Part shown: piece after piece, positions 1 through 12,214 of the stretch | How positions within the stretch are numbered: position 1 is the stretch's first letter | How the letters are laid out: every line of letters begins with the position of its first letter | The notes under the pieces: generated by a model | The model's database searches: none | The model's input: only the letters and a program-made list of their open reading frames with translations | Told to the model about the DNA's origin: nothing | Position numbers and translations under genes: made by a program | Source: Dryas octopetala | Taxonomy: Eukaryota > Streptophyta > Magnoliopsida > Rosales > Rosaceae | Length of the DNA stretch: 64,000 nucleotides | NCBI GenBank assembly: GCA_963921425.1 | Contig: OY992835.1 | Span: 10,912,001-10,976,000 of the forward strand | Reading direction: 5' to 3'

Positions 1-3000
1 CTCATCAGTGTCAACCATGTCTTCTGCAGAATAAGGTTTTGGATACAGAGGCACACAAGCATGGTGCATAAATATTGGCAGATCTAATGCAGCATTTGCA
101 ATAGACTTAAATTCCTTGACTGTTTCTGCATCAATGGATGGAATTTCCTGCACACATGCATAATCTTGCTTAGATGGGGATCAAGAAAATTTATTTTATT
201 GCATTATAAATTTTTCAAAAGTGATTTAAGTTATCAAGCAAAAGTTCTGGTGAAAATATATTTAATAGTCTTATTCTGGCATACCAAGGGGAATGATTAA
301 ATCAATTATTTTCTCCTACTTTCCAGTGACCACTAATAAAAAAAATAAAAAAATAAGAAAACTTTGCAGTGATCAAATGGAGCATAAAAAAGAAGAAACA
401 GTATAGATACTTAGCAAAGAAACAAGTTCAGTGCCTTCTTTCTTGATAATCATTTATTTTCCAAATCGGTTATGGCAGACACACATATTAATTTGAGTAA
501 TGCTACATGTACAGCATTTACTAAGCAAATTAATAACAATTTAATTTTTATTGATCTTCTTGAGCTGAAATTCCAATTTTTGGGTTTGAGCATCTTGCTT
601 GTGGTTTCATTGATTAAATTAGAGGCACTACCTGCACAAAGTGACACAGACCAGTACATAAACAATATGGTGTCCTCTATTGTCTTTTATCCATTTTAGT
701 TTATCTTCACAAGTGTGTTGTTACCTTGCTATTCAGTCCTTGGATGTAGCCGACAAGCAGCAGTTTCATTTGCTGATTGGATATACAGCAATTGTTTCCA
801 TCAACTATATACATTTGCTGCATCAAAGGACAAATGATCTCCATCAATATTAAATCTGTAATTGATGAAAACATAGTGCATATCAAAACGGAACTCACAG
901 CATCAGTGCAAATTTAGAAATCAACTTTTTCAAATTCCTTTTTGGGTATAAAATATAAATAACTTATTTTAGCTAACTTTGAAGTAAGGAAAATTATCAA
1001 TTAGTAAGCTAGTTATTTTCAAAAGATTCCAATCACGCAAAATAATAAACAGATGAAGTTTAATTAACTAGTTAGGGTAGATTACTCACAATGTTTTTCT
1101 TTGGTGAACAGGAACTGTGATCCAATCCAATGCCAACCACTACCCTGTAGGTCTTCTGCAGATCAACTACACCCCAACCAAAGAAAACTCCCCAAACTTG
1201 ATCAGGAAGAGCAGATCTTCCATCCTCTGATTATTTTTAGTGTGCTGATTAAATTGAATACAAATTTCCACAAATCTCAACCATAAGACCAGAATACCAG
1301 ATGTGCATGCAATTTAGTAAAACACCTATTCAGTCAAACAACTAGATGAACAAATTTTATCTCATGCTAACTTACAAGTATTAAGGGCAAGTTACTAGTC
1401 AAAGTGAAACAAAACTATCAAGTAGAAGCAGTTCTGAACGCCAGCAATAAAGGGGGTGATGTCATTTGGAACTTATGTGGAAAAACTGTCTTTGCCCTAC
1501 GGGGGGGCACTTTATAACACAGAATCTAATTCATGAAGCTTATGGAGTAAAAAGATTCACCAACCTGTGGCTTCACTGAAAACCCCATTGACATACAGAC
1601 CACTCAAATAAATTGGTTCAATTGGCAGTGCATTATCTACCCCTGAAACCATTAATCAATCAATTATTTGAACAGGGAAGGAAAGCCCTATGGCCAAAAA
1701 CATGCAAGCAATATGAAGAGAGATTTACAGTCTTCAAAAGGAGGAAGACCCCAATGCTCAGGCTGAAACTCCAAAAGAGAATGAAGCACAATATTTGCAA
1801 GGGAAGAACAACCAGCACTTTCATTACGGGATGGAATAGCCACTACCTCCATTTTAGCAGCATTGGCAGCTTTAACACCAACTCTGTTGAAATATATTGA
1901 TTAAAAAAAATAATTGTGCTAATACAGACTACAACTGCCAAAGTTTTTTTTTTTTGGCTGCATAAGGAACATGAAAACCCTAGCAGCAGATGCTGCATGA
2001 CTATCTACCATTTGAATGATATGATTCGCGAAAAGACAGCTTAAATTAATCAGCAACATATATCTCTAAAGACCTATATACTTGACATATAGTGGAACCT
2101 GATGAACTATTTTATAAAATAAAACAAATTCCAGTTCAGATGTATATATGTTACTAATCTTACAATGAGTCTTCAATCACAAGGCAGTGAGCTGCATCCA
2201 CACCCATTTGCTTTGCTGCTTCTTCAAATCTGCAAACAATTTGGCAAGTACATTAATATATGATAGAAGGAAAATAAAATTAATATGAGGTGACATTATC
2301 TTCTGAACAGAAAACTGAAGTAAGCACTTGTGCTGTTGTGGGAATGTCCAGTGGAAATGGTATCATTCTAATAGTGTGCTAAATGATGTTTGAGATGAGT
2401 TCTTTTAACCTTCCAAAATTGAAATGAAAATTTTCTGTCGCATATGAATAATTTAAGGAATTATGAAATGATGTTCCAATTTTGTTCTGCCATTATGGCA
2501 GAAGAGATCCATTTTATATAATTAATCTTCTTTTTTCCTTTCCAAGGAAATTGTTCAGGCCTTTGAACACTTTCCAGTTTGAAAAGTGTGGTGAGTTTCA
2601 ATGCTCCATTTGTATGTGTTTTAAGTAGCATTATATTTTCTGTGAATTTACTTCCTTACAAATCTGGAGAGGGCTTCCCTGCTTTAACCTGGTCACTGCC
2701 AAGAATTACTGAAAACCATTCCTTCCAACCTATATAAATGATCAAATAAATTAATAAGACATGGGGAAATCAGAGAAATCACAGGCCATCCATTATGTTA
2801 TACAACAAATTGCTTGAGGATAAAGCAGAACAAAAGGTAATTTAGAACAAGATAACATGATGCAGAGAGAGAGATCCACATAATTTAAAATTTTACATTG
2901 TGACTGATTTTTCCTCTTGGCATAAAGGGAACATCTATAAGCTTTTTCATGCAACCCCCGAAATGACTATAACGAACAAATTGGTCCAAGGAACAGAGAA

Positions 3001-4224
3001 AAAAAATACAAACGAATAAAACTTCTTTGCCAAAATATCATCAAATCAATTTTTTGAATGGTTTTGCAGCAGTAACTGCAATGTCAGTTTAATCAGTTAC
3101 CTTTATTAAAGACCATAGTATGAAAATAACAATAAAATAGTAGGACAAAGGAAGTAACAAAATGTCTTTTCATCTATTGTCAAACTTTGGCTCAGCACAG
3201 TGATATATTATTGGTTATTATTAATAAGAATCTAAAGATTTAAAGATATTTGTTTGAGCTAATATATATCAACCTGGTGAAGGAAAGAAGAGAAAAAGTC
3301 TAAAAACCTTGATGGGGAGAGATCTTTGCATCTATGTATTCTCTTAAGGAGTTTGAAGCAAGAGCAGTAGGTACTCCATGGTCATGGAGATGTTTGATTA
3401 GGCGGTTAGCACCAGGAAGAGCTTTGGCGTACATCCACCTAAAAGTATACAGTTAACATAACTTAGCACACAAGGAGACAATACAAAGATAACACCAGCA
3501 CATACAAGTACATCATCTATGAAATGCTTAACAGTTATCACCATGCTGACATTTATAACTACACAGGTAATATTTCATAATTTGTGGAGTATGGTTGTTG
3601 TTATCAGAATAACTCTTTTGTTTGCTTCCAGAGAACTTTCAAACATGTTAAATATCTAATTGAATGCTCACATATACACAAATTATACGAGATAATTCGA
3701 AAACTCTGAGCAGCTTAGTGAAGTATGATTATAATAATAACAATGGTTGCTAAATACATACTCATCATTGCTGACTAACATATATGCGCTTATCTGTGAC
3801 ATAGAGAAAGAGCCTTACTTTTCTTGATACATGGGAATGATTTGTTGGATAAACTGCTCGGGCGTCAATGGGAGATCATAGTCCTTAACAATGGAAGTAG
3901 CTGAGTCTTTCAGTGTCATCCCTAACCCCTTCTTCTCTTCCCTTTCCTTGTCCAAAACCTTCCCATACTTGGTTAAGAACTCCTTGAAAACGCCCTTTGT
4001 AGCCCACTCTGAACCACACACACACACACACAAAAGTTTGATAATTAAGAAAAAAAGAAAATAACCCACTACGCCAAAACAAATGGGGTTGTGAGTTAGA
4101 GAGTTTATTTGAGACCTGTGTCCAAAAGGGTCCCATCCAAATCAAGAATGACAGCCAAAATCTTGGGTTTTTGGGTCTCTGCATTGGAGTGCTTGGACTC
4201 ACAGTCACAGCCACAGCAGCTCAT
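1..4224 (-). CDS. HAD phosphatase with degenerate riboflavin-kinase-like C-terminus (FHY-like), 3' end outside window
   Basis: Ten exons can be joined in frame with GT/AG borders: 4116-4224, 3819-4008, 3308-3438, 2660-2729, 2164-2229, 1729-1883, 1565-1642, 1090-1226, 725-817 and 1-147, giving at least 391 residues. The N-terminal half is a HAD hydrolase: DLDGT at residues 28-32 (nucleophile D28, acid D30), S128 in LASNS, K162 in GKPSPD, and E186-D187. This half matches plant bifunctional riboflavin kinase/FMN phosphatases such as Arabidopsis FMN/FHY (family knowledge). The C-terminal half aligns to the flavokinase domain (GVFFGW near 278, VGYIQG near 333) but lacks the glycine-rich GRGS..LGIPTAN segment and the usual acidic residue before WLLH. 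I infer a cytosolic FMN or sugar-phosphate phosphatase, probably without kinase activity. The start is the first ATG before the HAD motif. Substrate is uncertain. Confidence 0.82.
4017..4033. repeat. (CA)n microsatellite in intron 1 of the HAD gene
   Basis: A run of about eight CA dinucleotides lies just upstream, in transcript direction, of the exon 2 acceptor. Confidence 0.8.
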
Positions 4225-4950
4225 GGCTGAGCAAAAGGGTGTGTCTCTCTTTGTGTATATAATGAGGAAAGGAATTGAGTATCAGCAGATCTGTTTCAAA
4301 GATTGAGAGAAGAAGCAAACCAAGGATGTAATTGGAATTGGCATTTCTCTGTGCATGTATCTCATTATATACACCATCTGATTGTGATGGGCAGGGACTG
4401 TAAATATGTCAAGAAGATCTTGGGTGTTGTGAGGAGGAAGATGGGTTATAAATCTTGTGTGCATAATGAGTATAATGGGCATTGGAATGGCATTGTTCTA
4501 AAGTGCTTGGCTTAGCTAGTAGCGCATGAGAGAATTGTATGCATATTGGGATGCGAAACAGTGAAAGAGATGAGTAATGCAAATTGAAGAAAGACAGATT
4601 CCCTCTTTTTATCTGCGGAATGATTCGGCAATTGCTCAAAAGGCAAAAATGTCGTTTTCAGGACTTGATTCAGTCAGGACTCACTGGGTGTAAACGAGTA
4701 GGGTGAAAAGTGAAGACTTTAATTTCGGTTGTGGGTATTTTAAAATAATAAAATAGGGCATAGTTTTGAACATAAGTGCAAGATCAATCCCAAAATAAAA
4801 TTAGTGCTAAAGTTTAGTTTGAATATTTCTTTCCAAATTTGAGCTAAAACTTATGACCACCTTAACTTGTTTCAACTTGATTTGTACACGAGACAAGCCG
4901 AGCTTGTCCTTGGTTTATTTGTGAAACAAGCCAAGATCAAACTTAAAGCT

Positions 4951-5048
4951 TTTTTTTTTTTTTTTTTTTTGTTGGGGAGTGGGAATCGAACTTGAATGCA
5001 TTGTGAGTAATTCTATGGCCCTTTCAATTAAACTACTCAACAACTGCA
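4951..5048 (-). mobile_element. tRNA-type SINE, about 98 bp, poly(A) tail shown as T20
   Basis: Read on the minus strand the element ends in a 20-base A tail (T run 4951-4970). It carries a box-B-like promoter word (AGTTCGATTCCC) and a plausible box A (TAGTTTAATTGA). It is flanked by near-identical 15-bp direct repeats, ATCAAACTTAAAGCT (4936-4950) and ATCAAATTTAAAGCT (5049-5063). Tail, box B and target duplication together support a SINE; the family name is not known to me. Confidence 0.72.
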
Positions 5049-5110
5049 ATCAAATTTAAAGCTTAACTCGACTCGATTTAATAATAAATAACAAGTTAAA
5101 TGACAGTAAT

Positions 5111-5390
5111 ACTCACCTAAGGGACTTAATATGAGGGATAAAAGAGGAAAAAGGTATATATTCCTTGGATTTAGAGAGAAACTTTCTTGTAATACGAATA
5201 TGGCTGATTTGATATCTCAACCCAATAATATGATGACATATATACTCTTATACTTTTATCACATAAAACTTTTTCCAATTTTAAAATAAAACATATTTCA
5301 TGAAATACCAAGTCAACTCATATCCCTCCCATAAAACATAATAGTTGAAATTAATAAATATTCTCTCAAATTAAGTCCCTTAGGTAAGCA
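5111..5390. mobile_element. MITE-like element with about 25-bp terminal inverted repeats
   Basis: The left end CACCTAAGGGACTTAATATG (from 5114) is inverted at the right end (AAATTAAGTCCCTTAGGTAA, 5369-5388). About 230 bp of AT-rich non-coding sequence lies between. A clean target duplication could not be assigned, so the superfamily is open. Confidence 0.6.
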
Positions 5391-7095
5391 CTGAATGGAA
5401 TAAATTTTATGAGCCAAGGACTCAAGCTTGAAGGAGCTGAGGTTGAATGAAAATCAAGCCGTCTCGTGACAACTCTGCTCATGAGTTTTCAAAGTTGAGC
5501 ATCCGAAATCACAAGTTTAACTCCTATTTCTAACTAATTTATCCTTTATTTGAATTTGTCTTATTTCTTTTATAATTAGAGCTCAAAAGAATAGAAAGCG
5601 GACACAGCAAGTTACGAATTAGAACTCTATCAAGATGATTTACAATTGCGAGTGCTTTTTATTCATTGAAAATTCTGTGTGCTATTGGAGTGGTAAAATA
5701 ATAAGTGCTATTTTATTGAAAGAAAATTTACTAAAAAAAACAAAGGAGCAACAAGGCCGGCCAAAGAATACACCCAACAAAAGCTAACAAACATAAGAAG
5801 ACACAGCCCAGCCAACAAGGGATGAAACACCACTGCTTACTAGTCACAAGGTGGAAGGTCGTTTGAACACATACATAATTTAATCTTGTTGACATCTTGT
5901 ACATTAGTGGAAAGTGACAACCAAGAAAACACAATACATGATTTTTGTTGGGGCAGTCCTGATTTGAAATTTCGGTTGTTAAAAATCAAAACTTCTCTTT
6001 GCATACGTTCAAAACACATTAATAATAATAGCTTTCTGATGGAAATCAATTTCAAAGCCATACACATCTATCTAAACTGCGATGTCCTCAACATGGAGGC
6101 CGGAATCTATTCTTTACTACAATTCCCACTGCAGATAACAACTTCTGGCCACCAGCCAGGATAAAGAACTTGTTCATCCATCCATTCATTCAAGCATCCC
6201 TGCATCAGTCATTAAAGCCAAAAGCTCACACCACCATTGGAACCTTTTAAGTACAACTGGATAGGACCCATAGAAGAAGGTATTTCATACACTAGGCTCG
6301 GTCATCAGCTTTTCTTTGGGATTAAAAGGTCGAATGTGTCAAACAACTAGAAGACACCTAAAACTTAAGTTGTACCTCAAGTTGTAAAGAGAAGAGACCA
6401 ACAATATATGTTAAACTAACAGAATGGTACAGGATGGTGTGGTGTGTTAGCATGCATCATAAAAGGATGGGTATATAGTTTTGGGTTACTCATCAGGTGA
6501 TCGTAAACTGGTAACTCAATGGACCAGAACAAAACCAGTTCTGATACAACAATGTAGCAAACTAGAATATTCTTCAAAATTTTCTTCCATTTCACAATAA
6601 TATGGCTAGTAACGTTTCAGGTGCAGTTTGGGAAACAGTACCCAACAATAAACAATCAGCTAGTTTAGTCTTTCCAACCTTTAGCTAATTAAGAAGCAAG
6701 AAGACAGAGTAGACTTTTAACATAATAGCATAAGCATACATTAAAGTTTATAGATAATGGTAAACCAAACGGCACAAATCAGTATGAAATCATCCATCTG
6801 GACTATGGCATTTTCGCTAAAACAAGAAAACCACCCTACAGTTCAGTCATCTATACTCCGTCCAACATTACTGAAAAGGAAGAGCTAGTGCCAATGCAAA
6901 TCAGGCCAACCATGTCCAGATATCAGGCTGTTATAAACCACACCACATAACATGAGACTCGACTCGAAATGGAAAAAGAGACAAAAAAGAAGATACAAAA
7001 ATAAGAACATGGTAAACAATGCTATTTTTGTCAAACACCATGGTTGAGAATCAGACCCCATCCTTCATCCATAACACATACATAGTAAGCACATC
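5391..7095. other. intergenic stretch without recognisable gene
   Basis: Only short random frames are present. The right part probably holds the 3' UTR of the minus-strand 14-3-3 gene, which ends at 7113. Confidence 0.5.
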
Positions 7096-7112
7096 CTAAG
7101 GTGCTACCTGCA

Positions 7113-10100
7113 TCACTGCCAGAGAAATAATTGAAATAAATTAGCAGTGAACTCAAAACATCAAAATACTGATGACAACCAAGAATTATCTGAGATACTC
7201 ACAGCTGCATCTTCCAATCCCCCAACTTTGGCTGCGCCATTCACTTTTTGGGAATCTTCTGCAGCAGAAATATGGAAACAATAATAAGGATTAAAAGATG
7301 ATGCTCGGTATTTAAAATAGATCAAATTTGTTATGCATATATAAGACAAGTTTATTTAGAATTTCCTACTTCATTATGTATGATTTGAAAGTGCATCTCT
7401 ATACTAATTTTCTTGCACCCTGTGCATATTTTTTCTGTGGTATGTAGACAATTCCATAAGCAAAAGCAGATCCCTGAGTGCAATACATAATAAGTTGGTG
7501 CCCTCAACTGCTAAACCCTGATTTAAGGCTGCATTTGTTTCATAGAACTATTTTCCAGGTAAGTAAAACTTTTTTCTGTTTCTTAGTTCTCAATTTATTT
7601 GGCACTGAGTTGAATTTTCTTGGAGTAGTTTGTGAAAGAAAACAATTCAGATGTTCATTTTTATTTGATATTTTGGATTTTTTAAAAGCTTTGCTTCCTC
7701 GATATCTTAAAGGTAATTAACACCTCTAAAAGTTTTAATTTATAGTAGTAGAAAAATATTCTGCAAAATATTTACTGGAAAGCAATTTTCCAAGATTTTC
7801 CTACTTTATTTTAGGAAAACTGAGTCATACTAACACATAGAAAGCTCTCCCAGGATTTTTTTTTTTTCAGGGGTGTATTTTTGAAATAAACAAATGCAAC
7901 CAAAATGTAGAGGCACAATCAAAAGCCTCTAAACATCAAAGATAACGATATATCTCAACTCTACATATCACTTCAAGGCTTACAAAAACACACATACATT
8001 AAATGCTCGTAATGCACATTAAATGCATGTTTAATCTTTTTTATTCTTTGAAAGGAGCTGTAATAAATAATGATTACTGAAAACTGGTTCTGTTGTAATA
8101 CTGCATCCTCTCACTAAGTCACAGTTAGGGATAAGAGCTTATGTATAGTTGTCAAGAATCAACACATACAATGTAAAACATCAGAGACAGAAGTTTTCCC
8201 ACTTATACTAGTAAAGAATTTATTTTTCCTACCCTATTCTAATATTCCTAAATTGTTAACACAGAATAAAAAGTTCAGTGGCATACTATTTAAACTAACA
8301 AGAAATTTGTGTTCCTACTCTTTTTTCCTAACCACCACCACCCAACCCAACCCAACCCAACCCTCTTTCCTCAACACATGCACGCACGCACATGCACACA
8401 CATTGTGGTAAAAAATGTGTTCAACAATAAACATAAATGGTAATAGCATTTTCATAAGCTAATTTCCTTAAACTGATGTTTTCAATGCAGAATTAACAAC
8501 TAAGTACATGCACACCAGGCCTCCTTATGATTCCTACTCAAACCTATTAGTGCTTAAAGATATTGGAAACCTTGGGCATTGGCAAGCTCAAGGGCCGCCA
8601 GTAAGAATTGTCCACATCTCACTTTTTTTGCATTTAACCTTTTATACACCAATACTCGACACTTTCAGACTAACCAATGAACATTCTATCTTCTTCTTTT
8701 TTTTATAACCTTTTTTAAAGCAAGTTTTATTTAAGGTTTAGCAATTGCTTAGTATCCAAGTAAGTTTACTTTTGAATCAACAGTGGGTTTGTTAATGCAA
8801 TGCAATACATTATTGTTGGGTTCTATTTATATGATACAAAAGTTGGTTCAGAATATTCTTTTTATATGCGTAGTCTGCTTGAACATTATTGCTTTTCAGA
8901 ATAGAAAAGAGTTTACAAGTTTCATAAAACAACAAGATGCCTCAAAATCAACTATACTGCAACAAGTGCAATCATAGACTCTTCACTTCCAGAAAGAAAA
9001 CGCTGCTTCACCACAATAAACTTGCTATAACTATGTTTTGATTCAGTTCATTTGTTAATTTGTCTGCATAAAATTTTGCAAGAACTACATGCTTGCTTCT
9101 TAAGTCTTCTTTTCCATAACAACCCTGAACTCATTGGCTGTGGATGACTGCTGAGTTGCAGAGATATCAACTCACCAAAGGATGAACTAAATTGGCCCAA
9201 GAAATAATTGTTTCTCACAAGAACATTTGGCCATTACTGACAACCAAATGCAGATTTTCAAATTAAGTAAGGAAAAGTCTTCTGAAGACTAATTGATTCT
9301 AAGAATCCATATGCATCAATTCCAAGAACATAAAATAGAGGTTTCATCTCTTCTACTCAAAATATATGAAATATAAGTTAGGTGTCAGCTATTGTGTTTA
9401 AAAAAAAAAAATTCCATTACCCATTATTTCTTTCTATCCTTCAATACAAAAAGGCAGGGGTTCTTCTCAAAGGAGGAAAGGATACCTGATTCTATCAGTA
9501 TTGCTTGCCCATCAAATTACCACCCAAAGGTGATCAGATAATTCCAATTATATTTTTCATTTTTTTTAGACGTGTTTACAAAAATAATCATGTCCATCTC
9601 AACAAGAGCAAGGTAATTTTGTTTTAAGAGAAAAGAAAAGCATGCTAAATTATGAATTATACTACTAACATTTAATCACAAACCAAATAATTTTCGAGTC
9701 TGTGTAGAGAAATTGTAATTCATAAGTAAAATGCATGAGACAACCATTTCACCCATGAAATTTAGATGATATTATAAATTTCTATTTAAAAAATTCTAGG
9801 TTTATTTTCATCTTCTTTCCATTAAAAAACATTTGAAAAAATTAAAACTTGACCAAAAAAGTTTAGACAACACTGCCAATGTTGTCCTTTGATAAAAAAT
9901 AAAAAACACTTCCAATGTTGAAAACTCAATTCCTTTGAGCCAGTAAATCCAAAGAGGGGAATCGCAACCATTCTACAATGTCACACCCACACACACAGGC
10001 GCACGTGCATGCACGCACAAGCACATGCACAAACTTTGATCTCCAACTCATTGGCTTATATAAGATTCATATACAGTACACAAGCCATTAGATCCAAATC

Positions 10101-11209
10101 GACTGAAATTCAAATTCTGATAAGTACCATAGGTTTGATCCACACACACTTTTGATCTCCATCTTATTGGTGAGTATGAAGTTCATATTCACTAGCCATT
10201 TGATCAAAACTAATGACTGATATTCAAGTTCGGATAAAGTACTTTTACCTTTGGAATAAATGTTAATTGTTAGATTTTGAACCAATTATTTGAGTTTTTT
10301 ATGCTCACAAGAAAGCAAGAGATTATGACTACATATTTATCTACAACTATTTATTGATCCCATGGACCTGTTGACCACATGGTGTGTGGGTAACATATCC
10401 ATATATTAGTCCAAATTTGTTGGAGTTTCTCTCGTCACAAGTTCAGTACTTCACTGAGAAGTTTAACTCTCTTAAGTACCCTAGTCTATTACATAAGTTC
10501 ACTTTTGCCCTCGCCCCTATTCTGCACCCATTGTTATCCCCTTAAGATTTTGTTGAAAAGTAGACTGTACACATACACACCACAAGCATGAAAATGGAAA
10601 CACCATGTACCATTAAATATGCATCAAGCAGATAAGAACCCCAAGTAACAAATAATCAAAGTGCAGTGCCTGAAGAAAACCCCAACCCCAAAGGGGGAAA
10701 AAAGATAGAAAAAAGAAGGGTGGGGGGGGGGGGGGGGGGGAGGGGAGACTAATCTACTACAAGAAACTAATCCTCTAAAACTTAGCTATAGATGGGAAAT
10801 AATTTGAATAATCAACTCCTGAAATAATTAATACAATCACCTCCATCCTCTGGAAGGTCAGAAGTCCACAAGGTGAGGTTGTCCCTTAGGAGCTGCATGA
10901 TTAAGGTGCTATCTTTGTATGACTCCTCATTCAGTGAGTCAAGCTCAGCGATAGCTTCATCGAAAGCTATCTTTGCAAGGTGGCAGGCCCTGAAAAACAG
11001 TGTTCACAACAAGAAGGGTATTGTAACATACATTTACACTAACCAACCTGAAGATAGCATCATACAAACCTTTCTGGCGAATTCATGATCTCATAATAGA
11101 AGACTGAGAAATTCAAGGCCAGACCCAGACGGATGGGATGTGTAGGAGGCAACTCAGCCTCAGCAGTAATGGTGGCAGTCTGCAAAGACATTCATTTTAA
11201 AACATAAAT

Positions 11210-11253
<44 letters not shown>

Positions 11254-12122
11254 ATGGGGTAACATTTTTCAGTGCTCATATTTGGCATACTAAGCAGATA
11301 CACAAAATTTCTCAAAGAACACATACAAAAATATTGTTCTACCAAACTATAAGTATATGCACCAATGTAGCTGAGAGACATTTTTTTGATCAACTAATCA
11401 AAATAAAAGTATAAGCGCTGTAAAAAAAGGGGGAAAAGTCAGTGGTTTAACATTTACAGAATGAGACAAGATTTCAATTTGTAATTAAAAAACCCCTTAG
11501 TTGGTTGTTAAGAAAGCATCAAATTGTGCAGAAATATGTAGCGAAGTCTTAATATTATAGAAAAAAGTGTTTACCAAGAAGATAAAACCATATTGAGAAA
11601 ACAATTTTTAAAGCTAGAGGACATGATAAATACAAACCAATCATGTTTCCTACTTGTATAAATCATACAGCTAACCAAAAACTATAGAATCTGACTTTAA
11701 AAATAAATTACTGAATTAGGGCCTGAGCAAACCCGCACTTGTGTCAATTATTCCATAATAATCCTGTATGCCTTACATAGGACAAGAACCAGAACCACCA
11801 ATCTTTCATCAGCCAAGAATGCAAACATGCAGTCCAAAAAGTCTAAATACTAGAAGGTCTACACACTCTAAAGGAACACAGATAACCGGCATTAGAATTA
11901 CTTCAAACTCTCTAATGACAGAATCCAATCAGTTATAGCCTTAAATGGAGAGAAGATGACATGATTTCAAGAAAACCACCTAAATCACCACTACATGGAG
12001 CATCAGAACAAGAACTGTGCCAACCCTGTTATTTAGAACCAAAAGAAAACATACAAAAAAACCTTGCCAGATAGAACACAACAGTAACAGCTATGAATCA
12101 ACAAGTTGGAAGTATCAAAGAA

Positions 12123-12214
<92 letters not shown>

